NCBI GenBank assembly: GCA_900540785.1
Contig: UQHF01000009.1
Coordinates: 47,414 to 111,413, forward strand
Length of the DNA stretch: 64,000 bases
Source: an uncultured Blautia sp.
Lineage (GTDB): Bacteria > Bacillota > Clostridia > Lachnospirales > Lachnospiraceae
Direction of reading: 5' to 3'
Below, piece after piece: positions 44,226-53,353 of this stretch. Under the pieces are notes generated by a model that had not been told where the DNA came from, did no database searches, and saw only the letters and a list, made by a program, of their open reading frames with translations. Position numbers and translations under genes: made by a program. Every line of letters begins with the position of its first letter. Within the stretch, counting starts at the first letter, position 1.

Positions 44226-45488
44226 ATGAGTAAAGAGACAGCAAAAGAATTACTGGAATTTATAAGGAAAAGCCCGGCATCGTTCCAGGCGGCAGAGGAG
44301 ATGCGCCGCAGATTTAAAGAAAATAATTTTACAGAGCTTTTTGAGGAGGAAAAATGGAATCTGAAAAAAGGCGGGAATTATTTTGTTATGAGAAATCATT
44401 CTGCATTTATTGCTTTTTCCATTCCGGACAAAGGGGCGGATCAGTTTCATATCATGGCAAGCCACAGCGATTCTCCTTCCTTTAAAGTAAAGGAAAATCC
44501 GGAAATGAAGGTGGAAAACGCATACATTAAACTGAATGTGGAAAAATACGGAGGAATGCTGATGTCTTCCTGGCTGGATCGTCCTCTTTCTGTTGCAGGA
44601 CGCGTGATGGTACTGGAAGACGGAGAAATCAGAGAAAAACTGGTATCTGTTGACAGAGATATTCTTCTGATTCCAAATCTTGCTGTTCACATGAACCGGG
44701 AGGCAAATGATGGTTACGCGTATAACGCACAGAAGGATATGCTTCCCTTATACAGCTGCAGCGAGGGCGATTTTATGGAACTTCTTGCAAAAGAAGCGGG
44801 AGTTTCCAAAGAGGATATTTTAAGCCACGATCTATTTTTATATCACAGAACAGAGGGAAGCGTGTGGGGAGAAAAGGACGAATTTGTTTCCGCACCGCGT
44901 CTCGATGATTTACAGTGCGCGTTTTGCTCCATGCAGGGATTTCTTCAGGCGAAAAGAGAAGATTCGATTGCCGTTCACTGCGTTCTCGACAATGAGGAAG
45001 TGGGAAGCGGCACAAGACAGGGAGCTGCGTCTACCTTCTTAAAAGATACGTTGATGCGTATTTATCTGGGGCTTGGACATGATTATGAGGAATATCTTAT
45101 GGCGCTTGCAAAAAGCTTCATGATTTCTGCAGATAACGCACATGCGCTTCACCCGAATTTCGCAGATAAGACAGACCCGGTAAACAGACCGGTAATAAAT
45201 GGCGGTATTGTAATTAAATATAACGGAAACCAGAAATATTGCACAGATGCTGTTTCCGCCGCATATTTTAAAGAAATCTGCAAAAAGGCAGACGTGCCGT
45301 TTCAGACCTTTGTAAACCGTTCCGATATGGCGGGCGGTTCTACTCTTGGAAATATTTCCGGAACACAGGTTGCAGTAAAAGCAGTTGATATAGGAATTGC
45401 CCAGCTTGCCATGCACTCTTCTTATGAAACATCAGGGGTGCAGGATACAGAGCGTCTGATAGAGGCAGTAAAAGTATTTTTTGCATAA
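44226..45488 (+). CDS. apeB: M18 family aminopeptidase
   Basis: This 420-residue zinc aminopeptidase matches the M18 (aspartyl aminopeptidase-like) family. Metal and active-site motifs are ASHSDSPSFKVK near residue 80, PRLDDLQCA near 223, DNEEVGSG near 256 and SADNAHALHPN near 300. It removes N-terminal amino acids, probably acidic ones, from peptides in the cytoplasm. It is followed closely by an ArsC/Spx-like gene. Confidence 0.92.
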   Translation: MSKETAKELLEFIRKSPASFQAAEEMRRRFKENNFTELFEEEKWNLKKGGNYFVMRNHSAFIAFSIPDKGADQFHIMASHSDSPSFKVKENPEMKVENAYIKLNVEKYGGMLMSSWLDRPLSVAGRVMVLEDGEIREKLVSVDRDILLIPNLAVHMNREANDGYAYNAQKDMLPLYSCSEGDFMELLAKEAGVSKEDILSHDLFLYHRTEGSVWGEKDEFVSAPRLDDLQCAFCSMQGFLQAKREDSIAVHCVLDNEEVGSGTRQGAASTFLKDTLMRIYLGLGHDYEEYLMALAKSFMISADNAHALHPNFADKTDPVNRPVINGGIVIKYNGNQKYCTDAVSAAYFKEICKKADVPFQTFVNRSDMAGGSTLGNISGTQVAVKAVDIGIAQLAMHSSYETSGVQDTERLIEAVKVFFA

Positions 45489-45507
45489 AAGAAACAGGAG
45501 GGATAAA

Positions 45508-45864
45508 ATGACATTATTTTTAGAATATCCAAAATGTACCACATGTAAAAAGGCAAAAGCCTGGCTTATGGAAAATGGTGTGGAATTTACAGACCGCCAC
45601 ATTGTGGAGGAGAATCCAACAGAAGAAGAGCTGAAAGAGTGGATCAAAAAAAGCGGGCTTCCGTTAAAACGGTTTTTTAATACAAGCGGAATGAAATACA
45701 GAGAGCTGGGATTAAAGGACAAGCTTGGTGATATGACAGAGGAGGAACAGACAGCTCTTCTGGCGACAGACGGAATGCTTGTAAAAAGACCCCTTTTAAT
45801 AGGAGAAGATTTTGTAATTCCGGGATTTAAGGAAGCTGCATGGAAAGAAGCTCTGAATAAATAA
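45508..45864 (+). CDS. ArsC/Spx-like thioredoxin-fold protein
   Basis: This 118-residue protein has the thioredoxin-fold start LFLEYPKCTTCKKAKAWL with a CTTC motif near residues 10-13. That motif is typical of the Spx/YffB branch of the arsenate reductase family. The arsenate-reducing Arg signature is not obvious, so a redox regulatory or glutathione-independent reductase role is equally likely. ATG 45508 follows GGAGGG; a longer frame from 45481 overlaps the peptidase. Confidence 0.85.
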   Translation: MTLFLEYPKCTTCKKAKAWLMENGVEFTDRHIVEENPTEEELKEWIKKSGLPLKRFFNTSGMKYRELGLKDKLGDMTEEEQTALLATDGMLVKRPLLIGEDFVIPGFKEAAWKEALNK

Positions 45865-45884
45865 CAGAAAGAGAGGAAAGCGAC

Positions 45885-48410
45885 ATGAAGACACTGGAAC
45901 TGAAAGATGGTTTTTACTGGGCAGGGATTGTAGACGACAGTCTGCGCGTGTTTGACATCATCATGTATACGGAGTTTGGAACAACGTATAATTCTTATGT
46001 ATGGAAAACAGGGGATAAAACCATTCTGTTTGAAACTGCAAAAGGCAAATGCTTTGACGAGTATCTTGACAAGTTAAAAGAAATTATTGATGTGACAAAA
46101 ATTGACTATCTTGTAGTAAGTCACACAGAGCCGGACCATGCAGGAAGCATTGAGATGCTTCTTGATTACAGCCCGCAGATGAAGGTGATCGCAACAGGCT
46201 GTGCCATTGGATTTTTAAAAGAAATCGTAAACCGGGATTTCTGTGCCATTGCAGTGAAGGACAATCAGGAAATGGTGATCGGAGAAAAAACTCTGAAATT
46301 TATGATCGTGCCAAATCTCCACTGGCCGGATACTATGTACACCTACATTGAGGAAGAGGGTATTCTCGTAACCTGTGATTCCTTTGGTTCTCATTATGGT
46401 TTTCAGGACGTTCTTGTAAGTAAGGTAGAGAACAGGGATGACTACATGAAGGCTGCAAAATATTATTTCGATTGTATTATCGGACCGTTTAAGCCATATA
46501 TGTTAAAAGCTTTAAGCAGAGTAAGAGATCTGCCAGTTTCCATGATCTGTCCGGGACATGGACCGGTTCTTGATGAAAGAATCCAGGAAATGTACGATAC
46601 GTATGAAGACTGGTGTACTGTCATCAATCCAAATAAGAAAAAGACAGTAGTGATTCCTTACGTGAGCGCTTACGGTTATACTGCCCAGCTTGCAGAGAAA
46701 ATTGCAGAGGGAATCAAGGACAGCGGAGATGTGGAGGTGCGCTGTTATGATATGGTAGAGGCAGACCAGGCAAAGGTGCTGGAGGAAATCGGTTTTGCAG
46801 ACGGACTTCTTTTTGGTACGCCGACCATTGTAGGAGAGGCGTTAAAACCGATCTGGGATCTTACCACTTCCATTTTTGCAGGCACACACGGCGGAAAGCT
46901 GGCAAGTGCGTTCGGAAGCTACGGCTGGAGCGGAGAGGGCGTTCCTCATATCATGGAGCGTTTGAAACAGCTTAAAATGAAGGTAACAGACAGCTTCCGT
47001 GTACGTTTTAAACCAAGTGAGGTACAGCTTCTTGACGCTTATGAATATGGCTATAATTTCGGCTGCATTCTTCAGGAAAAAGAAAATCCGAAGAAATCAG
47101 GAACACGTACACTTGTAAAATGTCTTGTCTGCGGTGAGATTTTTGATTCCTCTCTTGACATCTGCCCTGTCTGCGGTGTTGGTCGGGAAAACTTTGTACC
47201 ATATGAAAAAGAAGAATCTTCTTTCAGAAAGGATTCCAATGAGTTTTATGTGATCCTCGGAAATGGAGCGGCAGGATTAAGCGCGGCAAAGGCAATCCGT
47301 GAGCGTGACCTTACAGGTTCTGTGATCATGATCTCCAATGAGCCGTATTCCACATACAACCGTCCAATGCTTACGAAGGCGCTTGCAGCGGGATTAAAGG
47401 CAGAGGAAATTGCAGTGGAGGACGAGAACTGGTATAAAGAAAACAACATTCATCAGATTCTCGGAAAAGAAGTAAAAGCGATTGATGAGAAAGAGAAAGA
47501 AGTAGAGCTTTCCGATGGCACAAAACTGAAATATACAAAACTGATCTATGCTCTTGGCTCAGAATGTTTTGTTCCGCCGATTCCGGGAGCAGACAGAGAA
47601 GGTGTGATCGCAATCCGCCGTATGTCTGATATTGAGAAAATTGAAGCTATGCTGGAGCGCGTGGATCATGCAGTTGTAATCGGAGGCGGCGTACTTGGAC
47701 TGGAGGCTGCCTGGGAGCTCAGGAAACTGAAAAAAGAGGTGACAGTTCTTGAGCTTGCTCCGCAGATCATGGGACGCCAGCTTGATGGGGCTGCAAGCGA
47801 AATGCTGGTAAACATCAGCGAGGCAGCAGGAATCTCCATTCGTACAGGCGTACAGATTTCCGAAATTACAGGAGGATCATCTGCAGAGGGAGTTGCCCTT
47901 TCTGACGGAAGAACATTCCCGGCAGAGCTCGTCATCATTTCCGCAGGCGTCCGTGCAAATACAGCCCTTGCAGGCGCAGCAGGCGTGGAGGTAAACAGAG
48001 GAATCCTCGTAAACGCAAACATGGAGACAAGTGTGGAAAATATTTATGCCTGCGGAGACTGTGCGGAATTTGAGGGCATCAATTACGCAATATGGCCGCA
48101 GGCACTGGAGCAGGGAGAAACTGCAGGCGCAAACGCAGCGGGAGAAAAGAAAGAGTATACTACGGTTTCCGCAGGTCTTTCCTTCCACGGAATGAATACT
48201 TCTCTTTATGCGATCGGAGACAATGGAAAAGACAGTGCGAAAAAATACCGTACAGCAGAATTTAAAGACGAAATGAGAAAACAGTACGAAAAATATTACT
48301 TCTTTAATAACCGTCTCTGTGGTGCAATTTTAATTGGAGATACCTCCAAGATGGCTAAGGTGACAGAGGCTGTGGAAAAAAAGAAAACATTTCAGGAGTT
48401 TTTTGCCTGA
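45885..48410 (+). CDS. Flavodiiron protein-rubredoxin-NADH:rubredoxin oxidoreductase fusion
   Basis: This 841-residue protein carries a complete oxygen or NO reduction chain. Residues 1-245 are the metallo-beta-lactamase-like diiron domain with all ligands visible: H80, E82, D84, H85, H146, D165 and H225. About 255-395 is a flavodoxin domain (PYVSAYGYTAQLAE). Residues 408-445 form a rubredoxin with C413, C416, C427 and C430. The rest is an FAD/NADH-dependent oxidoreductase with GNGAAGLSAAKA, VIGGGVLGLEAAW and CGDCAEF motifs. It likely reduces O2 or NO with NADH to protect this anaerobe. The fusion removes the need for separate partners. Confidence 0.93.
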   Translation: MKTLELKDGFYWAGIVDDSLRVFDIIMYTEFGTTYNSYVWKTGDKTILFETAKGKCFDEYLDKLKEIIDVTKIDYLVVSHTEPDHAGSIEMLLDYSPQMKVIATGCAIGFLKEIVNRDFCAIAVKDNQEMVIGEKTLKFMIVPNLHWPDTMYTYIEEEGILVTCDSFGSHYGFQDVLVSKVENRDDYMKAAKYYFDCIIGPFKPYMLKALSRVRDLPVSMICPGHGPVLDERIQEMYDTYEDWCTVINPNKKKTVVIPYVSAYGYTAQLAEKIAEGIKDSGDVEVRCYDMVEADQAKVLEEIGFADGLLFGTPTIVGEALKPIWDLTTSIFAGTHGGKLASAFGSYGWSGEGVPHIMERLKQLKMKVTDSFRVRFKPSEVQLLDAYEYGYNFGCILQEKENPKKSGTRTLVKCLVCGEIFDSSLDICPVCGVGRENFVPYEKEESSFRKDSNEFYVILGNGAAGLSAAKAIRERDLTGSVIMISNEPYSTYNRPMLTKALAAGLKAEEIAVEDENWYKENNIHQILGKEVKAIDEKEKEVELSDGTKLKYTKLIYALGSECFVPPIPGADREGVIAIRRMSDIEKIEAMLERVDHAVVIGGGVLGLEAAWELRKLKKEVTVLELAPQIMGRQLDGAASEMLVNISEAAGISIRTGVQISEITGGSSAEGVALSDGRTFPAELVIISAGVRANTALAGAAGVEVNRGILVNANMETSVENIYACGDCAEFEGINYAIWPQALEQGETAGANAAGEKKEYTTVSAGLSFHGMNTSLYAIGDNGKDSAKKYRTAEFKDEMRKQYEKYYFFNNRLCGAILIGDTSKMAKVTEAVEKKKTFQEFFA

Positions 48411-48422
48411 TAAAGGAGTGTC

Positions 48423-49607
48423 ATGACAAAAAACCTTGTATATAAAGGGAAATTCTCAGAGTACACAGAAGAGCTTTTAAGTCTGAGGCGTCATTTTCAC
48501 CAGTATCCGGAGCTTGCGCTTCAGGAAAAAGAAACTTCTTCCTTTATTCAGTCTTATATGGAGAAACTGGGGTATGTACTTACCCCGGTTCTGCCTACGG
48601 GCTGGATAGCAGAGCTTCCAAAATTAAAAGACAGAGAGAAATGTATCGTTCTTCGGGCAGAGATGGATGCGCTTCCCATAGAGGAGAAAACAGGGCTTTC
48701 CTATGCCTCAAAAAACGCCGGGTGTATGCATGCCTGCGGGCATGATGCCATTCTTGCCTCTGCTCTGATTCTCGCAAAAATTATTGCAGAGGAGAAAGAC
48801 ACCTTTCCTGTTTCCGTCCGTTTTCTTTTTGAACCGGCAGAGGAGATCGGCGAAGGGGCTGCTAGAATGATCGAGGCAGGCGCGCTTACCGGGGCGGACG
48901 CCTTCCTTATGTTTCACTATGCAGGAGATGAGAGCTTTGGAATGACGGTGCACGAAGGGCAGGCATCTTCCATGATCGGTGGAATGGAGATACATATCCA
49001 CGGAAGATCCAGCCACTGGTGCGAGGCGGAAAAAGGCGTAGATGCCATTTACGGAGCTTCTGTAGCTGCAAAGGCGATACATGAGCTCAATCGGGATTAT
49101 AAAGGCAGCGGAAAAGCTCTAATCGGGATCGGAAGCATTCACGGCGGCGAGTATGCAAACATTATTGCAGATCATGTAGTGATGAAAGGGAATATACGTG
49201 CATGCAGAGAAGAAGATTATCGCAGACTTCAAAAAGGTCTGAAAGATATTCTGAAAAAAACAGAAGAAGAGACAGGGACAGAGATTGTCGTGAGAGAACC
49301 GAAGCCGCCAGTTCTTCCTTTTGCAAATGATGCTCTTCTTACAGAGGCAGTAAAAAAAGCAGGGAAAAAAGTATTTAAAGAGCGTTTCTGGACAGAGGGA
49401 GAAGAGGAACTTTTCCTTTCCGGAGACAATGCCTACCGGTATTTTCAGAAGGTAAAGGGTGTGTTTGCCGTGTTTCTGGCAGGGCTTGAAGAGGGAAACT
49501 ATCCCCTTCATCATTCAAAGTTTCAGATTGATGAAACAATCCTTCCATACAGTGTGGAAGCTCTTTATGAAATCATAAAAGAAGCGGGAAGAAAGGAAAT
49601 CATATGA
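48423..49607 (+). CDS. M20 family amidohydrolase
   Basis: This 394-residue hydrolase belongs to the M20D branch (hippurate/N-acyl-amino-acid hydrolases). Motifs are RHFHQYPELALQE near residue 18, LRAEMDALPIEE near 80, CMHACGHDA near 101 and FEPAEEIGEGA near 138. It removes an acyl group from an amino-acid conjugate or a related amide. Its stop overlaps the next gene, which encodes a phosphatase-fold protein, by 4 bases. Substrate not assigned. Confidence 0.88.
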   Translation: MTKNLVYKGKFSEYTEELLSLRRHFHQYPELALQEKETSSFIQSYMEKLGYVLTPVLPTGWIAELPKLKDREKCIVLRAEMDALPIEEKTGLSYASKNAGCMHACGHDAILASALILAKIIAEEKDTFPVSVRFLFEPAEEIGEGAARMIEAGALTGADAFLMFHYAGDESFGMTVHEGQASSMIGGMEIHIHGRSSHWCEAEKGVDAIYGASVAAKAIHELNRDYKGSGKALIGIGSIHGGEYANIIADHVVMKGNIRACREEDYRRLQKGLKDILKKTEEETGTEIVVREPKPPVLPFANDALLTEAVKKAGKKVFKERFWTEGEEELFLSGDNAYRYFQKVKGVFAVFLAGLEEGNYPLHHSKFQIDETILPYSVEALYEIIKEAGRKEII

Positions 49608-50656
49608 AATACGGAAAAATACGCATAGAAGACGGATACCTGATTTTTACAAAGCATATGATGATGAATAATCTTCCCTGCAGGGATATACTCTGGGCAT
49701 ATATGCGGCGGGAGGGAATGGACGGTGTGGAGGAACGCCAGCTCATTTCCAATTATCTGGTTATTGTTACAAGAAGAAGAAAACGTTATAAATTTGATAT
49801 GACAGAGCGGGAAGTACAGGAGTGTATCCGGCTTTTAAAGGTTCTGAACCCGGAAATGGCAGTGGGCTTTCCAAAAGGCGGGAGGCTTCCTCTTCAGAAC
49901 CTCTGGAATACCAGAGATTTAGGGGCGATCATTACAGAAGAGGAGCGCCATATTCTTCCGAGAAGACTTTTGCGAAGCGGGGATCTGTATCATCTTTCTC
50001 TGGCAGACCAGAAGGCGCTCTGCGAGGAATACCGTCTGACAAAAGTAATCGATCTTCGGACAGAGGCAGAGGCAAAGGAACGCCCGGATACCATTTTGCC
50101 GGGGGTGGAGTATTACCGCATTCCTGTTCTGGATGAACCGCGTCCCGGTATCACGCATATTCGGGATATGGACCGGGAATTTTTAAAGAATCAGAAAGAC
50201 CCGGGAAAATTTATGGGAAAAGTATATGAGGAAATTTTAAGTGACCAGTATTCTGTGAAGCAGTTTGCACGTTTTGTAGATGTTCTTCTTCATCATGAAA
50301 ACGGCGCTGTTTTGTGGCACTGCAGTACAGGAAAAGATCTGACAGGCATTGCAACGGCGATTCTTTTATGTGCTCTTGGAGTTTCCAGAAATGAAATCCG
50401 GGAAGATTACAGGAAAACAGACACCTGTCTGGATAAAGAGTGGATATATACAAAACGCCTCCTGGAAAGCTATCCGAGTGTGGGAGAGCAGGAAATGGAA
50501 AATGCAAGGGTGTTTTTTACAACAGAGGAACAGTGGCTTGCAGGAGCAGTTTCTGTGTTAGAAAAAACTTATGATTCTGTGGAACAGTTCCTGAAGAAAG
50601 GTCTGTATTTAACGCCAAAAGCTCAGGAAGAGCTAAAAACGAAGTATCTCATATAA
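49604..50656 (+). CDS. Tyrosine-phosphatase-fold protein with missing catalytic arginine
   Basis: This 350-residue protein has an N-terminal PH-like beta-rich segment (about 1-85), then a tyrosine/serine phosphatase domain (NTRDLGAI near 105, KVIDLRTEAEA near 145). The active-site loop reads HCSTGKDLTG with Cys240. In the CX5R motif the catalytic arginine is leucine at 246, one base change from CGG. The cysteine is present, but transition-state stabilisation should be lost, so it is probably a pseudophosphatase or a binding protein. It overlaps the M20 gene by 4 bases and is followed by a terminator. Confidence 0.85.
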   Translation: MKYGKIRIEDGYLIFTKHMMMNNLPCRDILWAYMRREGMDGVEERQLISNYLVIVTRRRKRYKFDMTEREVQECIRLLKVLNPEMAVGFPKGGRLPLQNLWNTRDLGAIITEEERHILPRRLLRSGDLYHLSLADQKALCEEYRLTKVIDLRTEAEAKERPDTILPGVEYYRIPVLDEPRPGITHIRDMDREFLKNQKDPGKFMGKVYEEILSDQYSVKQFARFVDVLLHHENGAVLWHCSTGKDLTGIATAILLCALGVSRNEIREDYRKTDTCLDKEWIYTKRLLESYPSVGEQEMENARVFFTTEEQWLAGAVSVLEKTYDSVEQFLKKGLYLTPKAQEELKTKYLI

Positions 50657-50691
50657 AAAATACAAAAAAAGTCGGTTTTTTTGAAAAAAAT

Positions 50692-50724
50692 AACCCCCCT
50701 ACGGGCTTGTAGGGGGGATTTTTC
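50692..50724 (+). terminator. GC-rich terminator overlapping the next promoter
   Basis: CCCCCCTAC and GTAGGGGGG pair around a 6-base loop, followed by ATTTTT. The 3' arm overlaps the -35 box TTGTAG of the next promoter. Confidence 0.85.
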
Positions 50725-50735
50725 ACCTTTATAAT
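50707..50735 (+). promoter_or_regulatory. Promoter of the Nik/Dpp-type importer operon
   Basis: TTGTAG (50707-50712) and a perfect TATAAT (50730-50735) have a 17-base spacer. The -35 box lies in the 3' arm of the terminator hairpin, so the two elements share sequence. Confidence 0.65.
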
Positions 50736-50766
50736 AGAAGGAGTTCAAAGAAGGAGGACTTTACAA

Positions 50767-52356
50767 ATGAAGTTAAAAAAAGTGACAGGTTTTATCAGTG
50801 CACTGGCGCTGGCAGCATCCCTGCTTATTATGCCGTCTGCAAGAGTGCAGGCAGGAGCAGAGGATTCTTCTGTTGTTGTTACCATGCCGACTACATCAGA
50901 GCCGGAATCCGGATTTGACCCGGCATATGGCTGGGGAGCAGGAGAGCACGTACATGAGCCGCTTATTCAGAGTACTCTTGTACGTACAACAAAAGACCTG
51001 AAAATTGAAAACGACCTGGCAACGGAGTATTCCTGCAGTGAAGATAAGCTGACATGGACAGTGAAAATCCGTGATGATGTAAAATTCACAGACGGAGAGC
51101 CGCTTACTGCACAGGACGTTGCTTTTACATATAATACCTGTAGAGATGAAAGTACAGTCAATGACTTTACCATGTTAAAAGAGGCTGTTGCAGTAGACGA
51201 TACCACTGTGGAATTTCATATGAATGAGCCGTATTCTATCTGGCCATATACAATGGCAATCGTGGGAATCGTACCGGAGCACGCTTACAGCGAGACATAC
51301 GGACAGAATCCCATCGGTTCCGGACGTTATATTATGAAACAGTGGGATAAGGGGCAGCAGGTAATCTTTGAGGCAAATCCGGATTACTACGGAGAAGAGC
51401 CGAAGATTAAAAAACTGACGGTTCTCTTTATGGAAGAAGATGCAGCTCTTGCAGCAGCTATGGCAGGAGAGGCAGACGTTGCCCACACAGCCGCTTCCTA
51501 CAGCGACCAGGAAATCGAAGGGTACAGTCTGATGCGTGTGGACACAGTTGATAACAGAGGCTTTAATCTTCCGACTACAGAGCCGGAAGAAAAAGACGGC
51601 ATTGTTTACGGAAATTCTCTGACTTCTGATGTGAATGTGCGCCGTGCCATCAACCTTGCCATTGACAGAGAGGAAATGATCGACAACGTATTAAACGGAT
51701 ATGGAACCGTTGCATACAGTGTATGTGATAAAATGCCCTGGTATAATGATGAGGCAGTGACAGAATACGATCTGGATGCGGCAAAAGCCCTGATGGACGA
51801 GGCTGGATGGACAGAAGGAAAAGATGGTATCCGTGAAAAAGATGGAGAAAAGGCAGAGCTAACTCTTATGTTCAGCAATGGAGATTCTGTCCGCCAGGCG
51901 CTTGCAGAAGATACGGCAAATCAGCTTCGTGAGCTTGGAATCGATGTGAAAACAGAAGGAGTAGGCTGGGATACGGCATACGACCGCGCACAGTCCGAAC
52001 CGCTTATGTGGGGATGGGGAGCACATACTCCAATGGAGCTTTACAACATTTATCATTCTATGGAGGAGACAGGTCTTGCCCAGTATTCTCCTTACGCAAA
52101 TGAGACAGTAGACAAATATATGGATGAAGCCCTGGAAAGTGATAATCTGGAAGAATCTTATGAACTCTGGAAAAAAGCTCAGTGGGACGGAACAACCGGT
52201 ATCACACAGGAGGGAGACATTCCGTGGATCTGGCTCTGCAACATTGACCATTTGTACTTTGTCCGCGATGGACTTACTGTGGCGGATCAGAAAATCCACC
52301 CGCACGGACACGGCTGGTCTATTGTAAACAACATTGACGAATGGGAATGGGAGTAA
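50767..52356 (+). CDS. Substrate-binding protein of a Nik/Dpp-type ABC importer
   Basis: This 529-residue solute-binding protein belongs to the SBP_bac_5 family (peptides, nickel complexes or opines). Residues 1-29 form a Sec signal with a positively charged start, a hydrophobic core and an ARVQA end. No lipobox cysteine is present, unusual for a Gram-positive binding protein. Family blocks include EPLIQSTL near 60, DDVKFTDGEPLTAQDVAFTY near 100 and NPIGSGRYIM near 180. AAGGAGG precedes ATG 50767. It feeds the two permeases and two ATPases downstream. Nickel-complex or short-peptide uptake is likeliest; the substrate is not certain. Confidence 0.85.
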   Translation: MKLKKVTGFISALALAASLLIMPSARVQAGAEDSSVVVTMPTTSEPESGFDPAYGWGAGEHVHEPLIQSTLVRTTKDLKIENDLATEYSCSEDKLTWTVKIRDDVKFTDGEPLTAQDVAFTYNTCRDESTVNDFTMLKEAVAVDDTTVEFHMNEPYSIWPYTMAIVGIVPEHAYSETYGQNPIGSGRYIMKQWDKGQQVIFEANPDYYGEEPKIKKLTVLFMEEDAALAAAMAGEADVAHTAASYSDQEIEGYSLMRVDTVDNRGFNLPTTEPEEKDGIVYGNSLTSDVNVRRAINLAIDREEMIDNVLNGYGTVAYSVCDKMPWYNDEAVTEYDLDAAKALMDEAGWTEGKDGIREKDGEKAELTLMFSNGDSVRQALAEDTANQLRELGIDVKTEGVGWDTAYDRAQSEPLMWGWGAHTPMELYNIYHSMEETGLAQYSPYANETVDKYMDEALESDNLEESYELWKKAQWDGTTGITQEGDIPWIWLCNIDHLYFVRDGLTVADQKIHPHGHGWSIVNNIDEWEWE

Positions 52357-52360
52357 GATT

Positions 52361-53353
52361 TTGATTAAAAAGAATGCGACATTATTGATGAAGAATTTTA
52401 TGAGAATGATTTTACTTCTCTTTGCAGTCAGCATTGTTACATTTGCCCTTGTTTCCGCCTCCCCCATTGACCCCTTACAGGCCAATGTGGGGCAGGCTGC
52501 CCTGGGCAGCATGAGCGAGGCGCAGAAAGAAAAACTTCGTTCTTACTGGGGTGTGGACACCCCGCCGGTTCAGAGATACCTGAACTGGGCAAAGGATTTT
52601 ATAAAAGGAGATATGGGAACTTCTCTTGTATACCGCCAGCCGGTTGCAAAAGTCATTGCGGTAAAGCTTGGAAATTCTCTGTTTCTCATGGGACTCGCCT
52701 GGATTATATCCGGGCTTTTGGGCTTTCTTCTGGGAGTGATCGCAGGCGTATTTAAAGGAAAGCCCATAGATAAGGCAATTAAGGGATATTCCCTTGTGAT
52801 CGCAAGCACCCCGGCGTTCTGGCTTGCACTTCTTCTTTTAATTGTATTTGGGGTATGGCTTCGTGTGCTGCCCATAGGACTAAGTGTTCCTATAGGCGTG
52901 GAGGCAAGCGGCGTTACGTTTTTTGACCGTGTGCGCCATGCCATTTTGCCGGCGCTTACCTTAAGCATTACCGGTATTTCCAATATCACCCTTCATACAA
53001 GAGAAAAAATGATTGATATTATGGAAAGCGATTACGTGCTGTTTGCCAGAGCAAGAGGCGAAAGTATCTGGAGTATTGTGCGCCATCATGGTCTTCGAAA
53101 CGTCCTTCTTCCTGCCATGACCTTGCAGTTTGCTTCTATCAGTGAGATTATAGGCGGATCTGTTCTTGTAGAGCAGGTATTTTCTTATCCCGGACTTGGG
53201 CAGGCAGCTGTGTCTGCAGGAACGGGAAGCGATGTACCGCTTTTGATGGGAATTACCCTTATTACGGCAGCCATTGTATTTATGGGCAATTTTATTGCGA
53301 ATCTTCTTTACGGAACCGTAGATCCGAGAATCCGGAAGGGAGGCGCGCGATGA
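52361..53353 (+). CDS. ABC importer permease, NikB/DppB type
   Basis: This 330-residue permease has one N-terminal helix and a binding-protein-dependent transport domain with several helices. It carries the conserved cytoplasmic loop with RARGESIWSIVRHHGLRN near 225 (EAA-type motif). The frame continues upstream to 52334, but the TTG at 52361, seven bases after GGGAG, avoids overlap with the binding-protein gene. Its stop overlaps the next ATG. Confidence 0.88.
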   Translation: MIKKNATLLMKNFMRMILLLFAVSIVTFALVSASPIDPLQANVGQAALGSMSEAQKEKLRSYWGVDTPPVQRYLNWAKDFIKGDMGTSLVYRQPVAKVIAVKLGNSLFLMGLAWIISGLLGFLLGVIAGVFKGKPIDKAIKGYSLVIASTPAFWLALLLLIVFGVWLRVLPIGLSVPIGVEASGVTFFDRVRHAILPALTLSITGISNITLHTREKMIDIMESDYVLFARARGESIWSIVRHHGLRNVLLPAMTLQFASISEIIGGSVLVEQVFSYPGLGQAAVSAGTGSDVPLLMGITLITAAIVFMGNFIANLLYGTVDPRIRKGGAR

